Source of the DNA: Glutamicibacter uratoxydans
Lineage (GTDB): Bacteria > Actinomycetota > Actinomycetes > Actinomycetales > Micrococcaceae
Assembly (NCBI RefSeq): GCF_006539925.1
Contig: NZ_BJNY01000013.1
Coordinates: forward strand, 46,280-110,279
Length of the DNA: 64,000 nt
Direction: 5' to 3'
Shown here: piece by piece, positions 50,735 to 58,841 of the stretch
Numbering within the stretch: the stretch's first letter is position 1
Layout: every line of letters starts with the position of its first letter
The notes under the pieces: model-generated
The model's input: only the letters and a program-made list of their open reading frames with translations
Told to the model about the DNA's origin: nothing
Databases searched by the model: none
Position numbers and translations under genes: made by a program

Positions 50735-51654
50735 ATTCTCACCCGTGGGTCGATCAGTCCGTAGGTCAGGTCAACCAGCAGATTGAAGACCAGGTACACC
50801 AGCACCAGCAGGGTGGCGATGCCGACCACCACGGTGCCTTCCTTGTTGTTGATTGACGCAACCATCAGTCCGCCGATGCCCGGCAGATTGAAGATGGCTT
50901 CGATGATGACCGCGCCGCCGAGCATCCCGGCAAGGCTCAGTCCCAGATAGGTCACTACCGGGATCATGGCATTGCGCAGTGCATGCCCCCAGATGATCCG
51001 CTGCGGGGAAAGACCCTTGGCCTTCGCAGTGCGAAGATACTCGGCCCGCAGCACGTCGACGAGGGAAGTTCTGGTCAGGCGGGCCAATCCGGCGGCAGCT
51101 TCCAGGGCCATGACGAGCGCTGGAAGAATAAACGCCATTGGCCATCCCGCGCGGATGCCTGCAGGGTCGACCCAGCCAAGATGGACGCCGAAGTAGGTCT
51201 GCCCGCCCAGCGCAATCACGAACCCGGGGATGCCCATGAACAAGACGGTGAAGACCAAAGCAAAGTGGTCGGCCGCCTTGCCTGCTCGCAGTCCGCCGTA
51301 CACGCCGATGACCAGGCCGATCACCAGCTTCAGCCCCCACGCGGTGACTGCGAGGGCAAAGGTCACCGGCAGCCGCTCGAGAATCAGGTCAAGGACCGGA
51401 CGCCCGAAGAAATCGATCCCGAAGTCTCCGCGGAAGACGCCAAGAATGTAGTTTCCGTACTGGACAAAGAATGGGTCGTCCAAATGGTACGCCTGCCGGA
51501 TCTGCGCCACAGTAGCCTCTGGCAGCGGGCGTTCTCCGGTCAATGCGGCGATGGGGTCGCCGGGCATCAAGAAGGTCAGCGCGTAGATGATGAATGTTGC
51601 TCCCAGCAGCACCGGAATCATCTGCAGAATGCGCCGAAGAGTGTATCCCAGCAT
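50731..51654 (-). CDS. ABC transporter permease (OppB type)
   Basis: A 307-residue permease. It opens with MLGYTLRRILQMIPVLLGATFIIYALTFLMPGDPIAAL, the OppB/DppB signature, and has the EAA loop LRTAKAKGLSPQRIIWGHALRNAMIPVVTYLG (about residues 204-235). It is separated from the binding-protein gene by a long hairpin, giving probable differential expression. Confidence 0.95.
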   Translation of the reverse strand: MLGYTLRRILQMIPVLLGATFIIYALTFLMPGDPIAALTGERPLPEATVAQIRQAYHLDDPFFVQYGNYILGVFRGDFGIDFFGRPVLDLILERLPVTFALAVTAWGLKLVIGLVIGVYGGLRAGKAADHFALVFTVLFMGIPGFVIALGGQTYFGVHLGWVDPAGIRAGWPMAFILPALVMALEAAAGLARLTRTSLVDVLRAEYLRTAKAKGLSPQRIIWGHALRNAMIPVVTYLGLSLAGMLGGAVIIEAIFNLPGIGGLMVASINNKEGTVVVGIATLLVLVYLVFNLLVDLTYGLIDPRVRI

Positions 51655-51677
51655 GGGTTCTCCCGTGATTACTTGCC

Positions 51678-51719
51678 GCTGGTGCGGCCATGAGCCAGTT
51701 GGACCATGGCCGCACCAGC
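51678..51719 (-). terminator. Intra-operon hairpin after the Opp-type binding-protein gene
   Basis: GCTGGTGCGGCCATG and CATGGCCGCACCAGC pair perfectly over 15 bases around a 12-base loop, between the binding-protein and OppB-type genes. It parallels the hairpin at the same place in the amino-sugar operon. Confidence 0.7.
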
Positions 51720-51735
51720 AGCTGATGGAACGTGG

Positions 51736-53334
51736 CTAGCAGCCGTAACCGGCGCGGTAGTACTGCAGGTCTCCCTGCACATCGTTAAGCTGTGCGCACT
51801 TGGACTGCAGCCCGAAGTCGGTCGGGATGAACAGCGGGATGGCCGGCATGTCCTTCATGATGATGGATTCTGCCTGGCTGTACAGCTTGGTGGCCTTGGC
51901 CTCGTCCAGTTCGCCGCGCGCCGCCTTCAGCAGCTTGTCCACTTCCTTGTTGGAGTAGCCGGTAGCCGCATTGCCGTCGCCACCGGTCTCATACTGGCTC
52001 AGGTACTGGTCAGGAGACATATAGGACCAGCCCCATAGTCCGAAGACAGCACCGTCAAGCTTCTGGTTGTTGCGGCGTTCGGACAGTTCGGTGCCAAGGG
52101 TCGGCTTCAGCTGAACCTTGATGCCCAGATTGTCCTGGATCTGCTTGGCAATCGCCTGCACCAGCTGCTGGTCGGAAGCCGAATTGCTTTCAATGATCAG
52201 GGTGCCGTCGAAGCCGCCGTCATCAGCCAGAATCTTCTTGGCCTTTTCTGGATCAAAGACGCAGTCCTCGCAGGATCCTGCAACATAGGATGCCAGCGAT
52301 GGCGGCACCAGCGAATCAGATGGGGTTGAATAGCCCTTGAGCAGCGACTTGGAAATGGCATCGCGGTCGATGGACAGGGAGATCGCTTTGCGCAGGGCCG
52401 GGGACTTCAGTTCCTTCACATACTCGGGAATCTGCAGGGTCTGCTGCTTGGAAGCAGTCTTGACCTCATACAAGGATTCGTCACCAAGCTGGCTCTTGGC
52501 TTTGTCCACCATGGTTGCCGGGACGTTGCGGATCATGTCCAGGTTGCCTGCGGTCATATCCGTATAGGCCGCGTCAACGGCAGTGTAGATTTTGCCGACC
52601 AGGGTCTTGGCGCCACCGGTAAATCCGTCGCCGCCTTTGAACCCGTCCCATTTTTCAAGGACTACCTGCTGGTTGTGGTCCCAAGAGATGAACTTGTAGG
52701 GGCCGTTGGAAACCGGCGCTTGTTCGTAGGCGTCTAGATCCTTGAACGCCGATTCAGGCATGGGGCAGGTCGGGTTGGTGCTCAGGATCTTGGGGAAGTC
52801 GGCATTGGGAGCGGTCAGGGTGACCTGCAGATGGGTGTCGTCAACGACCTTGACGCCGGAGAGCTTATCGGCAGTCGCCTTGCTCCCGTCCAGTGGATTC
52901 ATCTTGTCGTAGCCTTCGAAAGCGACGAAGGTTCCATTGCCCTGCCAGGCGTTGGATCCTGTGGCAGTTGCGTTCCAGGCGTCAGCGAAGGACTTCGCGG
53001 TGACAGGGGTTCCGTCATGGAAGGTCCAACCGTCTTGAAGCTCAATGTCCCAGACCTTGGCGTCCTTGCTTTCCACCGATTTGGCTGCCAGCGGTTCAAG
53101 CTTCTGCGTCTGCGAGTTGACCTCCATGAGGTTTGCGCACAGCGCCATGCCGATCTGGCTTCCCGGATCCTTCTGAGGGGTAATGCTCTTTGGCTCAGTT
53201 GTCATGAACGACAGTGAAGCATCGCCGTTCCCAGAGCTGGCACCTGCTTGCCCGCCGGATGACGAGCAGCCTGTTGCCGCCAGCATCAGCGATGCAATGC
53301 CTGCAACAAACGCAAGCTTCTTCGATTGCTTCAT
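51736..53334 (-). CDS. Substrate-binding lipoprotein (SBP_bac_5, OppA type)
   Basis: A 532-residue exported lipoprotein. The signal peptide (KKLAFVAGIASLMLAAT) ends in the lipobox AATGC near residue 23. The mature protein has the family 5 pattern: SLSFMTTEPKSITPQKD, DIELQDGWTFHDGTPVTAKSFADAWNAT, SNGPYKFISWDHNQQVVLEKWDGF and RKAISLSIDRDAISKSLL. Family 5 proteins bind peptides, nickel complexes or oligosaccharides; the ROK repressor and dehydrogenase favour a sugar here. GAGGAAGG precedes the ATG at 53334. A NagC-like operator lies 63 bases upstream. Confidence 0.93.
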   Translation of the reverse strand: MKQSKKLAFVAGIASLMLAATGCSSSGGQAGASSGNGDASLSFMTTEPKSITPQKDPGSQIGMALCANLMEVNSQTQKLEPLAAKSVESKDAKVWDIELQDGWTFHDGTPVTAKSFADAWNATATGSNAWQGNGTFVAFEGYDKMNPLDGSKATADKLSGVKVVDDTHLQVTLTAPNADFPKILSTNPTCPMPESAFKDLDAYEQAPVSNGPYKFISWDHNQQVVLEKWDGFKGGDGFTGGAKTLVGKIYTAVDAAYTDMTAGNLDMIRNVPATMVDKAKSQLGDESLYEVKTASKQQTLQIPEYVKELKSPALRKAISLSIDRDAISKSLLKGYSTPSDSLVPPSLASYVAGSCEDCVFDPEKAKKILADDGGFDGTLIIESNSASDQQLVQAIAKQIQDNLGIKVQLKPTLGTELSERRNNQKLDGAVFGLWGWSYMSPDQYLSQYETGGDGNAATGYSNKEVDKLLKAARGELDEAKATKLYSQAESIIMKDMPAIPLFIPTDFGLQSKCAQLNDVQGDLQYYRAGYGC

Positions 53335-53396
53335 CGGGTTCCTTCCTCGATGCGGCGTCCACACAGACTCGACATTCGTGATTACGGCCACATTGT

Positions 53397-53419
53397 TTTA
53401 TTTTATGAAATAAAATAAA
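53397..53419. promoter_or_regulatory. ROK/NagC-type operator
   Basis: TTTATTTTA-tgaaa-TAAAATAAA is a perfect nine-base inverted repeat upstream of the binding-protein gene. It is strongly AT-rich in a high-GC genome and resembles the NagC/Mlc-type sites of ROK repressors. The adjacent gene encodes a ROK repressor. Confidence 0.7.
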
Positions 53420-53456
53420 CATGTTGTGATCCGCCTGTCAACAGGTGCAGGAGAAG

Positions 53457-54644
53457 TTACATGTCTGCGGAAAGCTCACTTGCGGCGGTGAGGAAGCTTA
53501 ATGGATCTGCCAGAACTTCATTGACCATGATGCTCGCAGCGAAGATCGACAGCGATAGTTCATGCTCGCTGGAGTAGACGACACGGCTGCCGGCAGTGGC
53601 GCCTTGGTAGGCCCATTCAGAGACCACTGACTTCACGTGAGTCAAGGTTTCGGGGCGTTCGGCCGGGGTGCCAGCGATGACCAGCAGCCCGGGATCAAGC
53701 AGGTCGAACAGTGTTGCCGCAGCCTTGGCGACAAAAGCATCTCGGTCGGCGACCAGCGCGCGAATCTGTTCATCCCCCGCTTCATAGAGCCGGTCAATGT
53801 CGCCGTAGTTGGCCACGTCCATGCGTCCTGCTTCGTGGGCACGCCTGACCGTGGCTTCATCAGTTGCCATCACCTGCAGGCACCCTCGCCTGCCGCATTC
53901 GCAGATGAATCCGTCGTCACTGACCTTGAGGTGGGAAATATTTCCGGCGTGCTGTGACCAGCCAGCACGAATCTTGCCGTTGCTGACCATGACAGCACCA
54001 AGATCCGAGGTGATCACCATCAACAGGAAATCCTGCTCTCGCGCCCCGTGTCCGTAGAAGAGCTCCGATTGGGCGGCCGCTCGGGCGTTGTTGTCCAAGA
54101 TCAACGGCTGGGGCAAGCCTGCAAGCATCTGCACCGCCGGAACCTCCCGCCAGCCGGCACCCAAATTCTCCACAATTCGGCCGTTGACGCGATCAACGAT
54201 GCCGCCGGTGGCAACACCTGTGCCCAGGACCCTGCGTCCCTTGGCATGATCTGCGATGAGCTGCTGAGCCTGTTCGATCACCAGGTCAAAAGATGTGCTC
54301 GCATCCAACCCGGAGTGAGGAACCAGCACAGAGGCCTTGGCAATTCCATCCAATCCTGTCAGCACAATTCCTGTCACCCGCGGGCCCAGATGAATACCCA
54401 TCACCAGCTGAGAGTCGGCATCGATCGCAAGCGGAACTCGCGGCCGGCCCTGGCCTGAAGCAACGGGGGCCGATTCAACAATCAGCGAACCGCCCAACAG
54501 GTTCGAGGCAATGCTAGTCACCGAGGCGGCGCTGATGCCAATGGAATCGGCAATCTCCTTGCGGGAACGACCGGGGCCGGCAAAAATCTCGCGAAGCACC
54601 ATGGAGTAGTTCCGGGTTCGCGCCGGGTCGGTCTTTCGGGGCAT
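53457..54644 (-). CDS. ROK family transcriptional repressor (NagC/XylR type)
   Basis: A 395-residue repressor. The N-terminal helix-turn-helix is REIFAGPGRSRKEIADSIGISAASVTSIASNLL (about residues 16-48). The ROK domain follows, with VMGIHLGPRVTGIVLTGLDG and the zinc motif CECGRRGCLQVMATDE (about 262-277). Several catalytic kinase residues are likely retained or diverged; sugar sensing is the expected role. A GTG at 54656 is an alternative start four codons upstream. It is the first gene in the run leading to the Opp-type transporter and should bind the palindrome at 53397. Confidence 0.92.
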   Translation of the reverse strand: MPRKTDPARTRNYSMVLREIFAGPGRSRKEIADSIGISAASVTSIASNLLGGSLIVESAPVASGQGRPRVPLAIDADSQLVMGIHLGPRVTGIVLTGLDGIAKASVLVPHSGLDASTSFDLVIEQAQQLIADHAKGRRVLGTGVATGGIVDRVNGRIVENLGAGWREVPAVQMLAGLPQPLILDNNARAAAQSELFYGHGAREQDFLLMVITSDLGAVMVSNGKIRAGWSQHAGNISHLKVSDDGFICECGRRGCLQVMATDEATVRRAHEAGRMDVANYGDIDRLYEAGDEQIRALVADRDAFVAKAAATLFDLLDPGLLVIAGTPAERPETLTHVKSVVSEWAYQGATAGSRVVYSSEHELSLSIFAASIMVNEVLADPLSFLTAASELSADM

Positions 54645-54742
54645 GGAAGCTGGCACCTTTCTCTGGCTGAGACCATGTTTGGTAACTTAGCTCATTCTGA
54701 CATTCGGAATGGTTGCTTCCGCAATCGTAGTGGGCAGCAACG

Positions 54743-55648
54743 CTAGGCAAGAAGGATCTTCAAGGTCTGCCTGCCAACGGCCCCCAGAGGATCGCCTTCT
54801 TCAAGCCCAGCGGTCAACATGGAATATCGCAGAGCCCATCCGCGGGATCGAAGCCACGTTGCATCGTCCGCTTGTACGCCATACTCGGCCATGAACTTCT
54901 CGACGGAATCCACACTGAAATGCATCCACGCCATGCCTAAGTCGGAAGCAGGATCCCCAGTGCACAAGTCCCCGAAATCAACTAATCCTGACAACCGAAA
55001 TCCTTGGTTTTCCGGGACAACGATCGTGTTATGCGGATGCGGATCGCCGTGCAGCCACACAGGTTGACCTGCATAAACTGGTGCGCTGACCGCTTCCTGC
55101 CACAGCCCGGAGGCGGCGGCCCGGAGTTCAGGAGATAACAGGGCGATTTGTCCTCTGGTATTTTCATCTAGTCCAGACAACGGACATCCCCTGTAGCTGC
55201 TCACCGGTCTCGGCTCGACCGCGCGCTGATGCAGCTGATTAAAGTAGTCTGCCAGCTGTGCTGCGTAGCCGTTCCGGTCTGTCCGTTCCAACGTCGCTGC
55301 GCTTTTTCCGGGAACATATCTCGTTACCGAGAAGGTGAATGGATAGATTGCTGTCGGCTCTCCATGGAAGATTTCCGTGGCAATATCCAAGCCAGTTTCT
55401 GCGACCAATTTGGGCAGCCACTGGCGTTCGCTATGACCGATCACGTCGCCAAGTTCTCGTCGCGGAAGTCGAATGATCAGCTCGTTTCCGAGCCGGTAGA
55501 CTTCGTTGTCCCAACCGGTAGCCACATAGGAAATCTGTTCCCCAGCCCATCGTGGCGCCTGCTGCAGGATGAGTTCTCGAACTAGGTTTAGGTCGATGCT
55601 TACTTCGGCCGGAGGCAGTCCAGGTATCGATGGAGAGGGAAGAGTCAT
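54743..55648 (-). CDS. Phosphotransferase (APH family)
   Basis: A 301-residue kinase-like protein. The catalytic loop is PVWLHGDPHPHNTIVV and the metal-binding segment is LSGLVDFGDLCTGDPASDLGMAWM, both canonical for aminoglycoside phosphotransferase-like enzymes; the N-terminal lobe has VYRLGNELIIRLPRR. It belongs to the group that includes streptomycin/hygromycin-type kinases but the substrate is not evident. The ATG at 55648 follows TACGAT by six bases and avoids the overlap with the upstream GNAT gene that the longer frame to 55696 would cause. Confidence 0.9.
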   Translation of the reverse strand: MTLPSPSIPGLPPAEVSIDLNLVRELILQQAPRWAGEQISYVATGWDNEVYRLGNELIIRLPRRELGDVIGHSERQWLPKLVAETGLDIATEIFHGEPTAIYPFTFSVTRYVPGKSAATLERTDRNGYAAQLADYFNQLHQRAVEPRPVSSYRGCPLSGLDENTRGQIALLSPELRAAASGLWQEAVSAPVYAGQPVWLHGDPHPHNTIVVPENQGFRLSGLVDFGDLCTGDPASDLGMAWMHFSVDSVEKFMAEYGVQADDATWLRSRGWALRYSMLTAGLEEGDPLGAVGRQTLKILLA

Positions 55649-55671
55649 TGCTCCATCGTAGGCTAGAAGCA

Positions 55672-56142
55672 CTACTTCACTGGGCGCTTCATCCAAACAG
55701 TAGTAGTTCCGTCGCCCGGCTCTTCCTCAAAATCAAACCGAAATCCAAAGCGTTCATAAAAGTTCGAGGCGTGGTCATTGCCTTTGACGAATTCAAGGCG
55801 AACTTCCCGCCGCCCAATGTGATCAAGCGCCGCACGCATCAAGGCGGCCCCAATGCCCTGACCGTGAGCCGACGGCACCACGTAGATTTTCCAGATCACC
55901 GCATCACCCTCGAACTCACCGATGGTGCATGTGCCAATGGCCCGGCCAGCTTCGAGTGCAACCAGGGTCGTATCGACCATGATTGATTCTCGTACAGCAG
56001 ATCCACTCCACCAAGAATTGAGATTTGCCAGCACGTAGTCAGGCGAAGTGAATGGAAGGTATGTTGGCGGCCAAGTCAACAGGCCAATCTCTTGGATGGA
56101 TTGCACGTCGTCGAGAGTAGCTGGCCTAATTTCTAACGTCAT
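55672..56142 (-). CDS. GNAT family acetyltransferase
   Basis: A 156-residue acetyltransferase. It starts LEIRPATLDDVQSIQEIGLLTWPPTYLPF and has motif A in VIWKIYVVPSAHGQGIGAALMRAALDHI (about residues 84-111), then ASNFYERFGFRFDFE. Substrate unknown. TAGGCT lies six bases before the ATG (leaderless). It is 23 bases upstream of the phosphotransferase gene on the same strand. Confidence 0.9.
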   Translation of the reverse strand: MTLEIRPATLDDVQSIQEIGLLTWPPTYLPFTSPDYVLANLNSWWSGSAVRESIMVDTTLVALEAGRAIGTCTIGEFEGDAVIWKIYVVPSAHGQGIGAALMRAALDHIGRREVRLEFVKGNDHASNFYERFGFRFDFEEEPGDGTTTVWMKRPVK

Positions 56143-56279
56143 CCTTCGAGCCTAGCCAACCAGATTCATTTCTGGGCGTGTAGGACCATCTTTTTCAATT
56201 GAAAGCGGTTCACGTTGCAATAGTGCATCACAGCCCACAAAATGTCCTCCGCCATTCTCTGCACGACTAGAAATGCCTA

Positions 56280-56291
56280 CAGTAGTTACTG
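56280..56291. promoter_or_regulatory. Small palindrome upstream of the antitoxin gene
   Basis: CAGTA-gt-TACTG is a perfect five-base inverted repeat 22 bases before the antitoxin ATG, in the position of an autoregulatory Phd/YefM operator. Confidence 0.35.
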
Positions 56292-56313
56292 AAGATACTT
56301 TAGCGAGATTGTG

Positions 56314-56559
56314 ATGGACACAACTTTTACCAGCCAAGAGTTCGACCGGGACATATCAGCTGCGAAGAAAGCCGCTCTCCGTGGGCCAGTGACAATTACC
56401 GACCACGGACGCCGTTCGCACGTTTTACTCAGTGCGGAGGATTACGACAAGTTAGCAGCTTCAAATAAGAGACTCGGCGACATTTTGTGGAGAGGCCAAG
56501 ACCCTGCAATCGAGCTCGAAATTGAGCAGCGAAAATGTCGGTCTGCCCGATCTTCCTGA
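56314..56559 (+). pseudogene. Orphan Phd/YefM-family antitoxin with a probably frameshifted C-terminus
   Basis: An 81-residue protein starting TTFTSQEFDRDISAAKKAALRGPVTITDHGRRSHVLLSAEDYDKLAA, a clear Phd/YefM DNA-binding domain (residues 3-50). The last ten residues (KCRSARSS) look random, while the +1 frame of the same bases reads ENVGLPDLPER then stop, a natural-looking antitoxin tail. One base has probably been lost near 56531. No toxin gene (PIN or RelE type) follows, so the module is a remnant or solitary regulator. A GTG at 56311 is an alternative start. Confidence 0.65.
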
Positions 56560-56599
56560 ACGATAAAATTATCGTTCCAGCCTTCTATCCTTGGTGTCG

Positions 56600-57082
56600 C
56601 TAGTCGACTATGGCTATCTGCTTCACTGGAAGCATGCAGGAGGTCCGATCGATGTCGGATTGATTCTTGAGCCGGTTGTTGGTCCCGGTGTCATCACACC
56701 AGTCGACATCAGCGGGCGCTGCGCTGACCGCCAGCACACCGGGTTTGGCCGATTTCGGTATTCGGTAGGAGTATTCGAAGGCACCGTTATCTTCCATGGC
56801 GGCTTTTGTATCAAGCAGCTTCTCGCCGGAAGCTGTAGAGATTGAAATTTCCACCTTGGCGTCCGCTCCGTAACTCGGATTGCACGTTGCAGCAGGCGCT
56901 GAAATGATGACCGTATCCCCAGCCCGAGCTTCGCTGACAGACGTCGAAAAACTTGGCGGCATGCACGGCGGCGGCAAATCGGGAGTCGAGCTGCATCCCG
57001 TCATTACGGCGGGCACCAGCACCGCCCAGAAACCAAGGAATGCCAACTGCGATGGTTTTCTTAATACTCGAAAGTTTCCCAT
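56600..57082 (-). CDS. Putative secreted lipoprotein
   Basis: A 160-residue lipoprotein. The signal segment (KPSQLAFLGFWAVLVPAV) ends in the lipobox VMTGC. The mature domain looks like an immunoglobulin-like beta sandwich: SFSTSVSEARAGDTVIISAPAATCNPSYGADAKVEISISTASGEKL and GAFEYSYRIPKSAKPGVLAVSAAP, with four cysteines that could form disulfides. I do not recognise a family. TATTGT lies six bases before the ATG at 57082. Confidence 0.75.
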   Translation of the reverse strand: MGNFRVLRKPSQLAFLGFWAVLVPAVMTGCSSTPDLPPPCMPPSFSTSVSEARAGDTVIISAPAATCNPSYGADAKVEISISTASGEKLLDTKAAMEDNGAFEYSYRIPKSAKPGVLAVSAAPADVDWCDDTGTNNRLKNQSDIDRTSCMLPVKQIAIVD

Positions 57083-57156
57083 GTTGAAACAATAATCAAT
57101 GGGCCTGCTAATTTGCTGAAATATTACCGGCAATTATTCATGCCATCATGCCACAA

Positions 57157-57693
57157 TCAAGCCAAATCTTCCCAAACGAATTCCGTAGTCTTTCCGGATT
57201 TCCAATCGGGCCGAATCATTGCATAGGCCACAGATGATACGAACTGGCCTCCGCCAACAGGCCAACCCAGCCGGTAGTGCGCCTCCTTCAAAAACCCAGC
57301 CTTCATAAATGTTCTCCGCATGGCAATGTTGTCTTCCCTCGTTTGCCCTTCGAATCTGATGGCTTCGGGCATCTCGGTGAAAACCTTATCCGTGAGAGCC
57401 TTGAGGACATCGACACCGTGGCCGCGGCCGCGGTGTTCCTCGGACAGCCTCAAGTCGAACATGGGCGAGTCATCATCCAGGTCCTCAAGGCTGACCATTC
57501 CCAAACGTTTGTGGCCGTCGACGATCCAGTAGCCCTGCGACGATGCATTCCAGAATCGCCCATCTCCCACAATTTTGGCGGCATCGTCATCCGTCCATTC
57601 GCTGCGTACATGGTAGGGAAATTTGTTCTTGGTCAGAAACTCAATGACGGCGTCAACATCGGACTCATCCATTGGAATGAAGTGCAGCTCCAT
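57157..57693 (-). CDS. GNAT family acetyltransferase
   Basis: A 178-residue acetyltransferase. Motif A is DLRLSEEHRGRGHGVDVLKALTDKVF (about residues 81-106), followed by EGQTREDNIAMRRTFMKAGFLKEAHYRLGWP. It resembles RimJ-type or aminoglycoside 6'-type small-molecule acetyltransferases; substrate unknown. TAGGAT lies six bases before the ATG. Confidence 0.9.
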   Translation of the reverse strand: MELHFIPMDESDVDAVIEFLTKNKFPYHVRSEWTDDDAAKIVGDGRFWNASSQGYWIVDGHKRLGMVSLEDLDDDSPMFDLRLSEEHRGRGHGVDVLKALTDKVFTEMPEAIRFEGQTREDNIAMRRTFMKAGFLKEAHYRLGWPVGGGQFVSSVAYAMIRPDWKSGKTTEFVWEDLA

Positions 57694-57846
57694 GGCTTCA
57701 TCCTACCCACGGCGGAACTGGAACGGAGCACCGCACACAGCGGCGATTATGGCTGTTCAGACACTGCTTGAAATTCAACCGCTGAACAATGGCCTCGGAA
57801 TGTAAGCATTAATTCATCCCGCCACAATACGAAGGACCAAATACTC

Positions 57847-58398
57847 ATGACGAAATTGCCCATTGTCCGCTACGCAGATTTGCCGCCGCAACCGTGGAAG
57901 AACGGCAAAGGCATCACCCGCACACTTTTCAGCGATGCCTCCGAGTCAAGCGGAGAGTGGACATGGAAGATCAGCATTGCTGAAATTACCGGGACGCAGC
58001 CATACAGCCACTATTCAGGCGTCCGGCGAGGACAGGTGGCTCTGGGCCCGGGTGCGGTGGACTTGGTGCTCAATGGCCGGCAGGTCCTCCTCCCAGTAGA
58101 GGGAACCATCGTCTTTGAAGGGGAAGACGATGTTTCAGCGACTCCTCACAGCGAAGGCTTTCTCGACCTGAATGTCATGGGATTCAGGGAGTGCTGGAAT
58201 CCTGCGGTGTCCATCGTCGACTCGCCGCGGCTCCAGTTCGAAGACGGCGTCCTGCAAGTGCTCATTGCATTGGAGGACACTTGCACCCTCAACGGGGAGC
58301 AGCTGTCGTATCTGGATGCGGCGCAATTGCTGGAGGACTCCCCCATAGAGGCTTCAGGCAAGTTCGTCGTGGCGTCGCTGACGCACCAGCATGCTTAG
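57847..58398 (+). CDS. hutD: HutD/Ves family protein
   Basis: A 183-residue bicupin protein. The family signature is IVRYADLPPQPWKNGKGITRTLF (residues 6-28), followed by WTWKISIAEITGTQPYSHYSGVRR and LDLNVMGFRE. HutD proteins are associated with histidine utilisation and may bind formylglutamate, but their function is not settled. It stands alone; hutI is about 27 kb away. GAAGGA lies 12 bases before the ATG. Confidence 0.9.
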   Translation: MTKLPIVRYADLPPQPWKNGKGITRTLFSDASESSGEWTWKISIAEITGTQPYSHYSGVRRGQVALGPGAVDLVLNGRQVLLPVEGTIVFEGEDDVSATPHSEGFLDLNVMGFRECWNPAVSIVDSPRLQFEDGVLQVLIALEDTCTLNGEQLSYLDAAQLLEDSPIEASGKFVVASLTHQHA

Positions 58399-58421
58399 CT
58401 CCCGGCCCAGCCTTCGGCTCC

Positions 58422-58769
58422 CTATCGAACCAGCGGCAAATTGATATAGCCGTCGGAATCCATAGGCGTGAAAATGTCGCCGGTGCAGTACGCCTCGCTC
58501 ACCGGAACTACCACTGCCCAGATGATCCAATAGCCAATATCGCTGCTGTCATTGCAATAGTCGTTCCAAATGTCATCGCCGATGAATTCAGGAATGTCAA
58601 CAACAGTCTTGAATCGGCCCTGCTTGGCCCCGCTTCCCTCATAGCGGAGCACCAGCTGGGAGCCGATTATTTCCACGCAATAGCGGCCCAGCTCTTTTTC
58701 CATAAAACCTGGTCCATCCAGCTGCCTGCGAACGAGGCGCAGAAGCTCTGAGTTGCTGATTTCCCTCAT
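58422..58769 (-). CDS. Hypothetical protein
   Basis: A 115-residue soluble acidic protein with an N-terminal helix (REISNSELLRLVRRQLDGP) and a beta-rich middle (GRYCVEIIGSQLVLRYEG, GYWIIWAVVVPVSEAYC). No signal peptide; I do not recognise a family. An upstream ATG at 58799 exists, but the one at 58769 follows a TATGGT hexamer by eight bases. It stands alone between hutD and gatB. Confidence 0.6.
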   Translation of the reverse strand: MREISNSELLRLVRRQLDGPGFMEKELGRYCVEIIGSQLVLRYEGSGAKQGRFKTVVDIPEFIGDDIWNDYCNDSSDIGYWIIWAVVVPVSEAYCTGDIFTPMDSDGYINLPLVR

Positions 58770-58841
58770 ACAGGTTGACCATAGACCGATGGCCCGCACT
58801 TGAACAGTGCGGGCCTTCGGTTGATGGTGGTTCAGCTCGGG

